This document shows, piece after piece, positions 1 through 5,330 of a DNA stretch of 5,796 nt. This stretch comes from Candidatus Avipropionibacterium avicola (lineage in GTDB: Bacteria > Actinomycetota > Actinomycetes > Propionibacteriales > Propionibacteriaceae). The notes under the pieces were generated by a model. That model did not search any database, had not been told where the DNA came from, and saw only the letters and a list, made by a program, of their open reading frames with translations. The DNA lies in assembly GCA_018715445.1 (NCBI GenBank), contig DVLP01000289.1, forward strand, positions 1 to 5,796. The letters are read 5' to 3'. Made by a program: the position numbers and the translations under genes. Numbering within the stretch: position 1 is the stretch's first letter; the number at the start of each line of letters is the position of its first letter.

Positions 1-656
1 ACCAGCGCCGGGACCACGACAAGGGCGGCCGATCCCCACAGCACCGGGCCGACCGGTCGGGTCGGATGGTCCGGGTCGTCGGTGACACCGCGGCGCCAAC
101 GCTCGGTGCGGTTGATGCCCTCGGCGACCAGGATGATGCAGTAGCCCAGGCCGACCGCCAGCCCGGACAACACGCCCAGGTCGGACTGCAGGGCCAGGGC
201 CGGGATCAGGAAGAGCGTCATCCCCGGAGCGATGCCCCACACCGGGCGGGCCAGGGTGCTGACCAGGAAGTCGGTCAACACCAGCGCACCACTCACGGCG
301 GTGACCATCAGCCACACCACCCCGGGCGCGGACTGCATCGGGGCGGACTGGGTCTGCAGGTGCTCGACACCGGAGGCAGCCAGGCTGGACACCGCGGCGA
401 ACGGGCCACCGCCGGAGTCGCTGAGCACGGCAGCCAGCCCGCCCAGGGCGAGCACCACGGCGATGAGCTCGACGACCAGCGCAGCCCCCTCGCCCAGGCG
501 GGAGCGGCGGACCAGCCCGGTGACCAGTCCCACCGCGAGCAGGACCAGCACCGACCACAACAGGAAGCTGCGGTCCTGGGTGATGGGGATCAGCGTGAGC
601 ATCGCCAGGGCGGTGGCGGCGATGCTGGCCAGGATCAGGCGGTCGGAGGAACGCAT
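1..656 (-). CDS. DUF3488/TgpA-type transglutaminase-like membrane protein, N-terminal part (cut by window edge)
   Basis: The frame starts at ATG 656-654 (MRSSDRLILA) and stays open to the left edge, giving 218 whole codons with no stop. The visible part is almost all membrane: hydrophobic segments lie at about residues 7-25, 31-49, 58-78, 112-132, 139-157, 160-178 and 202-218, with Arg-rich turns between them (RRSR at 50-53, RTERWRR at 183-189). This fits the multi-helix N-terminal domain (DUF3488/TgpA_N) of transglutaminase-like proteins, whose Cys-His-Asp domain would lie beyond the window. The start is well supported: only 1 nt separates it from the stop of the DUF58 gene, and a GGTGAGG ribosome site (667-661) sits inside the end of that gene. 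MoxR, DUF58 and TgpA-like genes commonly travel together, and that context carries much of the call. The family's substrate is unknown; a role in envelope protein modification or processing is inference. The sequence alone could also be another polytopic membrane protein. Confidence 0.82.
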   Translation of the reverse strand, partial: MRSSDRLILASIAATALAMLTLIPITQDRSFLLWSVLVLLAVGLVTGLVRRSRLGEGAALVVELIAVVLALGGLAAVLSDSGGGPFAAVSSLAASGVEHLQTQSAPMQSAPGVVWLMVTAVSGALVLTDFLVSTLARPVWGIAPGMTLFLIPALALQSDLGVLSGLAVGLGYCIILVAEGINRTERWRRGVTDDPDHPTRPVGPVLWGSAALVVVPAL

Positions 657-657
657 C

Positions 658-1920
658 TCACCTCACCGCCTGCAGGGCTGCGATCCGCGACCAGACCTCG
701 GGGACACTGTCGCGGGCCTCGGCCCGGACCACCAGCCACTGCTCGGACTCCAGGATCGCGGTGATCCGGTCCAGGTGCTCGTTCGCCTCGTCCTGCGACT
801 TCGCGGTGCCGTCCCAGGTGTCGACGTCCATCACGACGGCGATCCCACGGGCGCGGTTGCGACGCGCACCGGCGACCAGGGCAGCCTCGGCGGCGCTCAC
901 CCGTCCGAGCACCGCGACCAGCAGCTGCCCGGCGGCATCGGCCTGCAGCTCGGTCACACCATGGCTGAGCGAGGGCTGGGCTCGGGTGGTGATCTCGGCC
1001 AGGCCACGCAACATCACATGCCGTACGGCATTGCGTTGGGCCGACACGTGGGCCAGGTCGAGGCGACCCTGACCGTGGTAGATCTCGATCGAGTACGCCT
1101 CGGAGATGAAGTGGTCGCCGACCGAGGCGGCGAAGGAGACCGCCCACTCGAAGGATCCGTGCAGGTGGTCGCCGGTGTGGGAGCCGCTGCGGTTGTCCAG
1201 CAGGATCGCGCAGGTGGGGTCCCAAGCCTGTTCCTCGCGCCGCACCATCATCTCGCCACGACGGGCGGTCGAGCGCCAGTGGATCCGACGCACGTCGTCA
1301 CCGTCGTGGTACTCGCGCACCAGGACGTCGTCCTGACCGGTCACCCCGATCCGATGGGGGCGGTCGTCACCGGACTGTCCACCGCCGCCGGCGCCGTTCG
1401 GGGACTCCAGCAGGTGCACCCGCGGGGTGACCAGCAGCTCGGAGACGGTGGTGAAGGCCCGGTCGAGTGTGACCAGTCCGAACGGGTCGGTGAGGCGGAC
1501 CCGCAGCGGTCCGGTGTGGAAGCGTCCGCGGTAGTGCCCGACCATCGGGTAGCTCACCCGGCGGTGCCAGTCCTGAGTGGCACTGTCGACCATGAAGCGC
1601 GGTCGTTGGCCGAGTTGGGCGGGCACGTCGTCCTCGAGCAGCACGACCCCGACCGGGATGCGGCTGCGGTGGGTGATGACCAGTTCGCCGGTCAGGCGAC
1701 CACCCAGCGAGACCTCGTTGGGGTGGACCGAGCGCTCACAGCTGAGCCGGAGCCGGGAGCGGCTCAACACGACGGCAGCCACCACCGGCACGAAGAACAG
1801 CAGCAGCGGGACGACCATCACGTCGCGTTCGCCCACCAGGGCACAACCGATCGTGCCGATCAGGCCGATGAGCAACAGGGCCCGGCCACGCCCGGTCAGG
1901 ATTCGCCACGCACGCACCAT
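658..1920 (-). CDS. DUF58 domain-containing protein, MoxR partner
   Basis: The product is 420 aa. Two hydrophobic helices at about residues 12-30 and 35-52 anchor the N-terminus. A beta-rich stretch follows, with the DPFGL motif (145-149) that is typical of the family. The DUF58 signature then appears as REYHDGDDVRRIHWRSTARR (202-221), followed by VRREEQ (226-231). The C-terminal half resembles a von Willebrand A-like fold: a hydrophobic strand ending in Asp (CAILLDNRSGS, 237-247) stands where a metal-binding strand would start. I chose ATG 1920, 13 nt after the moxR stop, because it leaves both membrane helices intact. No clear Shine-Dalgarno site precedes it, so translation may be coupled to moxR. 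GTG 1917 is an equal alternative, and the frame is open further upstream only by overlapping moxR. DUF58 proteins are usual partners of MoxR ATPases; the biochemical role is not established. Confidence in the family is high. Confidence 0.93.
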   Translation of the reverse strand: MVRAWRILTGRGRALLLIGLIGTIGCALVGERDVMVVPLLLFFVPVVAAVVLSRSRLRLSCERSVHPNEVSLGGRLTGELVITHRSRIPVGVVLLEDDVPAQLGQRPRFMVDSATQDWHRRVSYPMVGHYRGRFHTGPLRVRLTDPFGLVTLDRAFTTVSELLVTPRVHLLESPNGAGGGGQSGDDRPHRIGVTGQDDVLVREYHDGDDVRRIHWRSTARRGEMMVRREEQAWDPTCAILLDNRSGSHTGDHLHGSFEWAVSFAASVGDHFISEAYSIEIYHGQGRLDLAHVSAQRNAVRHVMLRGLAEITTRAQPSLSHGVTELQADAAGQLLVAVLGRVSAAEAALVAGARRNRARGIAVVMDVDTWDGTAKSQDEANEHLDRITAILESEQWLVVRAEARDSVPEVWSRIAALQAVR

Positions 1921-1933
1921 GGGATCGTGGCGC

Positions 1934-2977
1934 TCAGTCGTGCTCGGGCACGCGGACGCCGCGGACGCACTGACCGATGATCTCGGTCGTGCTCCGCCGA
2001 CCGGCCAGCGCCTCCGAGGAGGGCAGCACCCGGTGGGCCAGCACCGAGACGGCCAACGAGGCGACGTCGTCAGGGTTGACGTAGTCGCGTCCGGAGAGGG
2101 CGGCCAGGGCCCGCGAGGCACGGAGCAACTGGATCGTCGACCGTGGCGAGGCGCCGAGGCGCAGGTCGCGGTGGTGACGGGTCGCGTCGACCACGTCGAC
2201 GATGTACTGCTTGATCGGCACCGCGACGTAGACCTGACGGACCTGCTCGATCAACGAGACGATGGTCTCGGCATCGGTGACCGGCTCGAGCTTGTCGAGC
2301 GGGTTGGTCTGGCCGTGCTGGTCCAGCATCGCCATCTCGGAGGCGGTGGTCGGGTAGCCCATCTCGACCCGGGCCATGAAGCGGTCCCGCTGGGCCTCGG
2401 GCAGGGGATAGGTCCCCTCCATCTCGATCGGGTTCTGGGTGGCGACCACCATGAACGGCGGCGGCAGGGGATAGGTGGTCCCGTCGACCGAGACCTGACG
2501 CTCCTCCATCGACTCCAGCAGTGCCGACTGGGTCTTGGGCGAGGCGCGGTTGATCTCGTCGCCGACGACCACATTGGCGAAGATCCCACCCTGCTTGAAC
2601 TCGAACTCGCGGGACTCGGCGTTGTAGACCGACACGCCCGTGATGTCGGAGGGCAGCAGGTCGGGGGTGAACTGCAGTCGGCGCACCGAGCAGTCGATGG
2701 CCCGCCCGAGCGCCTTGGCCAACATCGTCTTGCCGACCCCGGGGACGTCCTCCACCAGGAGGTGTCCTTCGGCCAACAACACCACCAGCGCCAGGTCCAC
2801 CGCGCTGCGTTTGCCTTCGATCACGGTCTCGACGGCCTTGCGCACCTCGCCGACCACCGAGGTCACCCGGTCGATGTCGGGCTCGAGCTGTGTCTGCTGC
2901 AGGGTCACGGATCCCTCCGGGATGGGTTCAGGTGTGGCCGGGTCGACGGGTACGCCGGGTGGGCTTTCCGTCGACAT
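1934..2977 (-). CDS. moxR: MoxR-family AAA+ ATPase
   Basis: From ATG 2977 the product is 347 aa. It shows a full MoxR/AAA_3 ATPase: Walker A EDVPGVGKT (76-84), Walker B and following MoxR signature VVVGDEINRASPKTQ (136-150), sensor 1 ATQNP (179-183), arginine-finger region AQRDRF (195-200), sensor 2 GASPRS (275-280) and the C-terminal lid with NPDDV (301-305). The first 35 residues are Pro/Glu-rich and not conserved. MoxR proteins act as ATP-driven chaperones, often for cofactor insertion or maturation of von Willebrand-A-type partners; here the partner is probably the DUF58 product encoded 13 nt downstream. The gene is divergent from mraZ and is the first of a three-gene operon. The start is uncertain: a strong GGGAGGGG (3002-2995) lies 18-19 nt from ATG 2977, too far for a normal site, but about 10 nt from an in-frame TTG at 2986 and about 3-4 nt from GTG 2992. 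The protein could therefore be 3-6 residues longer. Confidence 0.95.
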   Translation of the reverse strand: MSTESPPGVPVDPATPEPIPEGSVTLQQTQLEPDIDRVTSVVGEVRKAVETVIEGKRSAVDLALVVLLAEGHLLVEDVPGVGKTMLAKALGRAIDCSVRRLQFTPDLLPSDITGVSVYNAESREFEFKQGGIFANVVVGDEINRASPKTQSALLESMEERQVSVDGTTYPLPPPFMVVATQNPIEMEGTYPLPEAQRDRFMARVEMGYPTTASEMAMLDQHGQTNPLDKLEPVTDAETIVSLIEQVRQVYVAVPIKQYIVDVVDATRHHRDLRLGASPRSTIQLLRASRALAALSGRDYVNPDDVASLAVSVLAHRVLPSSEALAGRRSTTEIIGQCVRGVRVPEHD

Positions 2978-3056
2978 CGTACGCAATGGCACCACCCCTC
3001 CCGGAGCCACGGTTGGAGGGCTTCGGGGGCGGCGGGGAGCAATTGTGGGGAGGATC

Positions 3057-3087
3057 TTGCGCAAAGTGGGGGATTGTGGAGTACAGT
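3057..3087 (+). promoter_or_regulatory. Candidate promoter of mraZ / dcw cluster
   Basis: TTGCGC (3057-3062) could be a -35 element and TACAGT (3082-3087) a -10 of the TANNNT type, with a 19-nt spacer that is slightly long. Transcription would begin near 3094 and leave a leader of roughly 48 nt before mraZ. The -10 falls inside the row of MraZ boxes, the arrangement expected for autorepression. TTGCGC is half of the dyad TTGCGCAA (3057-3064), so the same site could serve the opposite strand, although I found no well-spaced -10 for moxR. The assignment is by eye only. Confidence 0.45.
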
Positions 3088-3101
3088 GGAGCGCAGTGGA
3101 G
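3066..3101 (+). promoter_or_regulatory. MraZ operator: four GTGG boxes at 10-bp spacing
   Basis: GTGGGG (3066), GTGGAG (3076), GTGGAG (3086) and GTGGAG (3096) begin exactly 10 bp apart, one helical turn, so all four present the same DNA face. MraZ is known to form a ring that binds direct repeats of this kind (TGGG-type boxes at about 10-bp spacing in E. coli, GTGGAG-like in Gram-positives) upstream of its own gene. A further GTGGGG at 3045 is 21 bp from the first box and so slightly out of phase; it may be a weak fifth box. The boxes overlap the candidate -10, which fits repression of the cluster by its first product. The array lies between divergent mraZ and moxR and could affect both. Confidence 0.87.
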
Positions 3102-3103
3102 CG

Positions 3104-3117
3104 GATGAGGCCTCATC
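3104..3117. repeat. Perfect 14-bp palindrome in the mraZ leader
   Basis: GATGAGGCCTCATC reads the same on both strands. It lies between the last MraZ box and the ribosome-binding site, downstream of the presumed transcription start, so it could be a protein operator. An RNA hairpin would have little or no loop. No known regulator site was recognised. Confidence 0.5.
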
Positions 3118-3124
3118 GGGAGCG

Positions 3125-3136
3125 AGGGGAAGGGAG
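3125..3136 (+). promoter_or_regulatory. Purine-rich ribosome-binding site of mraZ
   Basis: AGGGGAAGGGAG lies 5 nt before ATG 3142 and decides that start. Its first nine bases (3125-3133) are perfectly complementary to the hairpin loop CCTTCCCCT (3640-3648) in the rsmH leader of the same transcript. Confidence 0.8.
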
Positions 3137-3141
3137 CCGAG

Positions 3142-3573
3142 ATGTTTCTGGGCACCCACACCCCCAAGCTCGACGAGAAGGGCCGCATCTTCCTTCCGGC
3201 GAAGTTTCGCGACGAACTCGCCGGCGGGTTGGTCATCACCCGGGCTCAGGACCGGTGCTTGGCGATCTACCCGCAGGAGACGTTCGTCGAGATGACCAAG
3301 TCGATGGTTGCTGCACCGACCAGCGTCAAGCAGGTCCGTGACTTCCAGCGCATGCTGGCGGCCTCGGCCTCGGACGAGGTCCCTGACAAGCAGGGGCGGA
3401 TCACGATCCCGACCCAGCTGCGCGGGTACGCGGGGCTGGACAGTGGGGAATGCGTGGTGGTCGGCGCCATCAACCGGGTCGAGGTCTGGAGCCCCGCCGC
3501 ATGGGAGGAGTACTCAGCCGCCCAGGAAGACGTCTTCGCGGAGATGAACGAGGAGGTCTTCCCGGGTTTCTGA
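3142..3573 (+). CDS. mraZ: Transcriptional regulator MraZ
   Basis: The product is 143 aa, the normal MraZ length, beginning [16 protein letters not shown]. It holds two SpoVT/AbrB-like half-domains, each with the family's DxxGRxxxP signature: [16 protein letters not shown] (11-26) and [18 protein letters not shown] (81-98). These folds pair to give the ring-shaped DNA-binding oligomer known for MraZ. The acidic C-terminus ([12 protein letters not shown], 129-140) is typical. MraZ controls the dcw cluster by binding box repeats upstream of its own gene, and four such boxes lie at 3066-3101. The ribosome site AGGGGAAGGGAG at 5-nt spacing supports the ATG. The gene is followed by a 166-nt leader before rsmH instead of a tight junction, which leaves room for separate control of the rest of the cluster. 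Nothing is missing from the protein. The identification is secure. Confidence 0.98.
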   Translation: MFLGTHTPKLDEKGRIFLPAKFRDELAGGLVITRAQDRCLAIYPQETFVEMTKSMVAAPTSVKQVRDFQRMLAASASDEVPDKQGRITIPTQLRGYAGLDSGECVVVGAINRVEVWSPAAWEEYSAAQEDVFAEMNEEVFPGF

Positions 3574-3592
3574 GCAGTCCGTTCCCGGTCGC

Positions 3593-3606
3593 CATCCGTA
3601 CGGATG
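3593..3606. repeat. Perfect 14-bp palindrome just after mraZ
   Basis: CATCCGTACGGATG is self-complementary and begins 20 nt after the mraZ stop. It overlaps the second copy of the CGGATGAGGC element (3601-3610) also present in the mraZ leader. It could be an operator or the foot of a leader structure; there is no T-tract after it, so it is not a standard intrinsic terminator. Confidence 0.45.
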
Positions 3607-3613
3607 AGGCTTC
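3601..3613 (+). repeat. Direct repeat shared by mraZ and rsmH leaders (second copy)
   Basis: CGGATGAGGCTTC here matches CGGATGAGGCCTC at 3102-3114 in 12 of 13 positions, including 10 identical in a row. One copy precedes mraZ and the other lies in the leader of rsmH, and each overlaps a 14-bp palindrome. Its function is unknown; a shared binding site is one possibility and coincidence is another. Confidence 0.4.
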
Positions 3614-3615
3614 GA

Positions 3616-3679
3616 CCCGGGGTCTGGCCACCTGGCGCACCTTCCCCTGTGCCAGGCGGAACTTCCCGCAGACCCCGGG
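3616..3679 (+). ncRNA. Structured leader of rsmH, probable mraW RNA motif
   Basis: An 11-bp perfect outer stem pairs CCCGGGGTCTG (3616-3626) with CAGACCCCGGG (3669-3679). Inside it, CCTGGC (3631-3636) pairs with GCCAGG (3651-3656), and AC (3639-3640) or CAC can extend to GT/GTG, which leaves an apical loop containing CTTCCCC (3641-3647). The mraW RNA motif is a known actinobacterial cis-element found upstream of mraW (now rsmH), described as a hairpin whose loop always contains CUUCCCC. Position, shape and loop all agree with it. The element ends 60 nt before the rsmH start. A second CTTCCC (3662-3667) sits in the internal loop. No T-run follows, so it is not a simple intrinsic terminator. 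How the motif works is not known. The assignment to the motif is from memory of its description, not from a covariance-model search. Confidence 0.75.
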
Positions 3680-3739
3680 CCGGGACCCCGACGTACGGCA
3701 GGCGAACTGGACACCACGACCACGGAACGGGGTGAGGAC

Positions 3740-4744
3740 ATGTCGGGTGCCGACCAGAAGTCCTCGACCCCACCTGCCGCCCCGGACGTCCACGTCCCCG
3801 TCATGCGGGACCGGATCGTCGAACTCCTGGCCCCGTCGCTGCAGCAACGCGACGCCGTACTGGTCGACTGCACCCTCGGACTGGCCGGCCACTCCTTGGC
3901 CCTGCTCGACGCCTTTTCCGACACCCGTCTGATCGGGATCGACCGGGACGCCGACGCCCTGGCGGTCGCCGAGCAGCGGCTGGCCCGCCACCATGACCGC
4001 GTCACGCTGGTCCAGGCCGTCTACGACGAGGTCGACCGGGTGGTCGCCGACCAGGGCCTGGCCTCGGTGTCGGCCGTCCTGATGGACCTGGGCCTGTCCA
4101 GCCTGCAGATCGACCGGGCCGATCGCGGCTTCGCCTATGCGGTGGACGCCCCCCTCGACATGCGGATGGACCAGCGGGCCGAACTGACCGCCGAGGGCGT
4201 GGTCAACGGGTGGTCCGAGGCCGAGCTGGTCCGCATCCTGCGCCGCTACGCCGAGGAGCGGTTCGCCGACCGGATCGCCCGGGCCATCGTGGCCGAGCGC
4301 AGTCGGGCGCCGATCACCACCTCGGCCCGGCTGGTAGAGATCGTCACCGAGTCCTTGCCCGCTGCCGCCCGCTACGCGAAGAAGTCGGGCAGGGGATCGC
4401 ACCCGGCGAAGCGGACCTTCCAGGCGCTGCGGATCGCCGTCAACGACGAGCTCGCCGTGCTGGCCCGAGCGCTCCCGGCCGCCGTCGGCGTGCTGGGCCT
4501 GGGCGGGCGGATCGCGGTGCTGGCCTACCACTCCGGTGAGGACCGCCAGGTCAAGCAGGTGCTCGCCGCCGGTGCGGCCGATCGGGCCCCGCGTGATCTG
4601 CCGGTCGTGCCGGAGGAACTGCAGGCCGAGCTGCGGCTGCTGACCAGAGGCGCCGAGCAGCCCGGTGAGGACGAGATCAACGACAACCCGCGCGCCGCCT
4701 CGGCGCGGTTGCGGGCAGCCGAACGCGTACGGGAGGTCCGATGA
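3740..4744 (+). CDS. rsmH: 16S rRNA (cytosine-1402-N4)-methyltransferase RsmH (MraW)
   Basis: The product is 334 aa, a normal length. RsmH transfers a methyl group from S-adenosylmethionine to N4 of C1402 in the P-site of 16S rRNA. Family landmarks appear in order: [13 protein letters not shown] (18-30), SAM-binding motif [10 protein letters not shown] (43-52), [10 protein letters not shown] (65-74), [12 protein letters not shown] (114-125), RGFAY (129-133), PLDMRMD (138-144), [18 protein letters not shown] (221-238), [12 protein letters not shown] (262-273) and the C-terminal [11 protein letters not shown] (316-326). In the SAM loop, LAGHS replaces the more general GGGHS-like form, a mild variation. 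The start ATG 3740 has GGGGTGAGG just upstream, and the first 17 residues are a variable tail. The gene follows mraZ after a structured leader, and its stop overlaps the ftsL start as ATGA. The identification is secure. Confidence 0.98.
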   Translation: MSGADQKSSTPPAAPDVHVPVMRDRIVELLAPSLQQRDAVLVDCTLGLAGHSLALLDAFSDTRLIGIDRDADALAVAEQRLARHHDRVTLVQAVYDEVDRVVADQGLASVSAVLMDLGLSSLQIDRADRGFAYAVDAPLDMRMDQRAELTAEGVVNGWSEAELVRILRRYAEERFADRIARAIVAERSRAPITTSARLVEIVTESLPAAARYAKKSGRGSHPAKRTFQALRIAVNDELAVLARALPAAVGVLGLGGRIAVLAYHSGEDRQVKQVLAAGAADRAPRDLPVVPEELQAELRLLTRGAEQPGEDEINDNPRAASARLRAAERVREVR

Positions 4745-5328
4745 GCGCGGTCCATGAACTCGAGCACGACCGGTCCGGTCGTGGCGGGCACACCGGGTCC
4801 GGCCGCGCCGCGCCCCGGCTGGTGCCCGTGCCCGACGCGGTGCAGCCGCTGCGGCGACTGCCCTTCGCCGTGGTGTTGGTCGGTGTGCTCGGCATCGGCC
4901 TGCTGGGGCTCCTGGTGCTCAACACCCAGCTGCAGGACCAGTCCTTCAAGCTCAGCGAGCTCGAGGCCCGCTCCACCCGGCTGGCCTACACCGAGGACGC
5001 CCTGCAGCACGAGCTCGACGAGGTCTCGTCGCCGGCCTCGCTGGTGGCCAAGGCCACCGCCCTGGGGATGCGGCCCTACGTCGGACCTGGCTTCATCACC
5101 ATGCCCGACGGCACCGTGGTCGGCAGCCCCGAGAAGGCCACGGGCAAGGACTTCAAGTCCTCGCTGATCAAGAGCCCCGCCCAGATCGAGGCGGAGAAGC
5201 GAGCGGTCGAGGAGAAGCGACGGGCCGAGCAGGCGCGGAAGGATGCGGAGAAGCGCCGGGCCGAGGCCGAGCAGAAGAAGGCCGAGCAGGAGAAGAAGAA
5301 GGCCGAGCAGGACGAGGAGGGTGAGTGA
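4741..5328 (+). CDS. ftsL: FtsL-like cell division protein with charged C-terminal tail
   Basis: The product is 195 aa. A short cytoplasmic N-terminus (1-40, with Arg residues just before the membrane) leads into one transmembrane helix at about 41-61. A leucine-spaced coiled-coil stretch follows (about 62-95), then the [16 protein letters not shown] segment (97-112) and a [15 protein letters not shown] strand pair (114-128) characteristic of actinobacterial FtsL. FtsL forms a coiled coil with its divisome partner(s) and activates the septal synthase FtsW-FtsI from the outer face of the membrane. The last part (about 148-195) is an unusual low-complexity tail of Lys, Glu, Arg, Ala and Gln with KKAEQ-type repeats, which by topology lies outside the membrane. 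FtsL sequences are poorly conserved, so the name rests on topology, the LGM segment and position between rsmH and ftsI. The start overlaps the rsmH stop (ATGA), which suggests translational coupling. Confidence 0.88.
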   Translation: MSAVHELEHDRSGRGGHTGSGRAAPRLVPVPDAVQPLRRLPFAVVLVGVLGIGLLGLLVLNTQLQDQSFKLSELEARSTRLAYTEDALQHELDEVSSPASLVAKATALGMRPYVGPGFITMPDGTVVGSPEKATGKDFKSSLIKSPAQIEAEKRAVEEKRRAEQARKDAEKRRAEAEQKKAEQEKKKAEQDEEGE

Positions 5329-5330
5329 GC

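Noticed and set aside
232..1980. 582-codon plus-strand open frame opposite the DUF58 gene and its downstream neighbour
   Set aside because: It is antisense to two recognisable coding regions, its translation is Arg/His/Asp/Gln-rich without any domain, and long empty antisense frames are usual in high-GC DNA.
2905..3239. Small minus-strand open frames covering the divergent region and mraZ start
   Set aside because: Their translations are Pro/Ser/Arg-rich without domains, and they overlap the mraZ operator, promoter and coding start.
1577..3295. 572-codon plus-strand open frame across moxR and into mraZ
   Set aside because: It covers a full MoxR with all ATPase motifs on the other strand, crosses the regulatory region and overlaps the mraZ start; it is a shadow frame.
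3616..3679. Intrinsic terminator after mraZ
   Set aside because: The stem is GC-rich, but no T-tract follows, the structure has a large internal loop, and its loop matches the mraW motif.
3470..4531. 353-codon minus-strand open frame opposite mraZ end and rsmH
   Set aside because: It opposes the conserved rsmH motifs and its composition (Gly/Asp/Gln/Val-rich, no domain) is typical of an antisense shadow.
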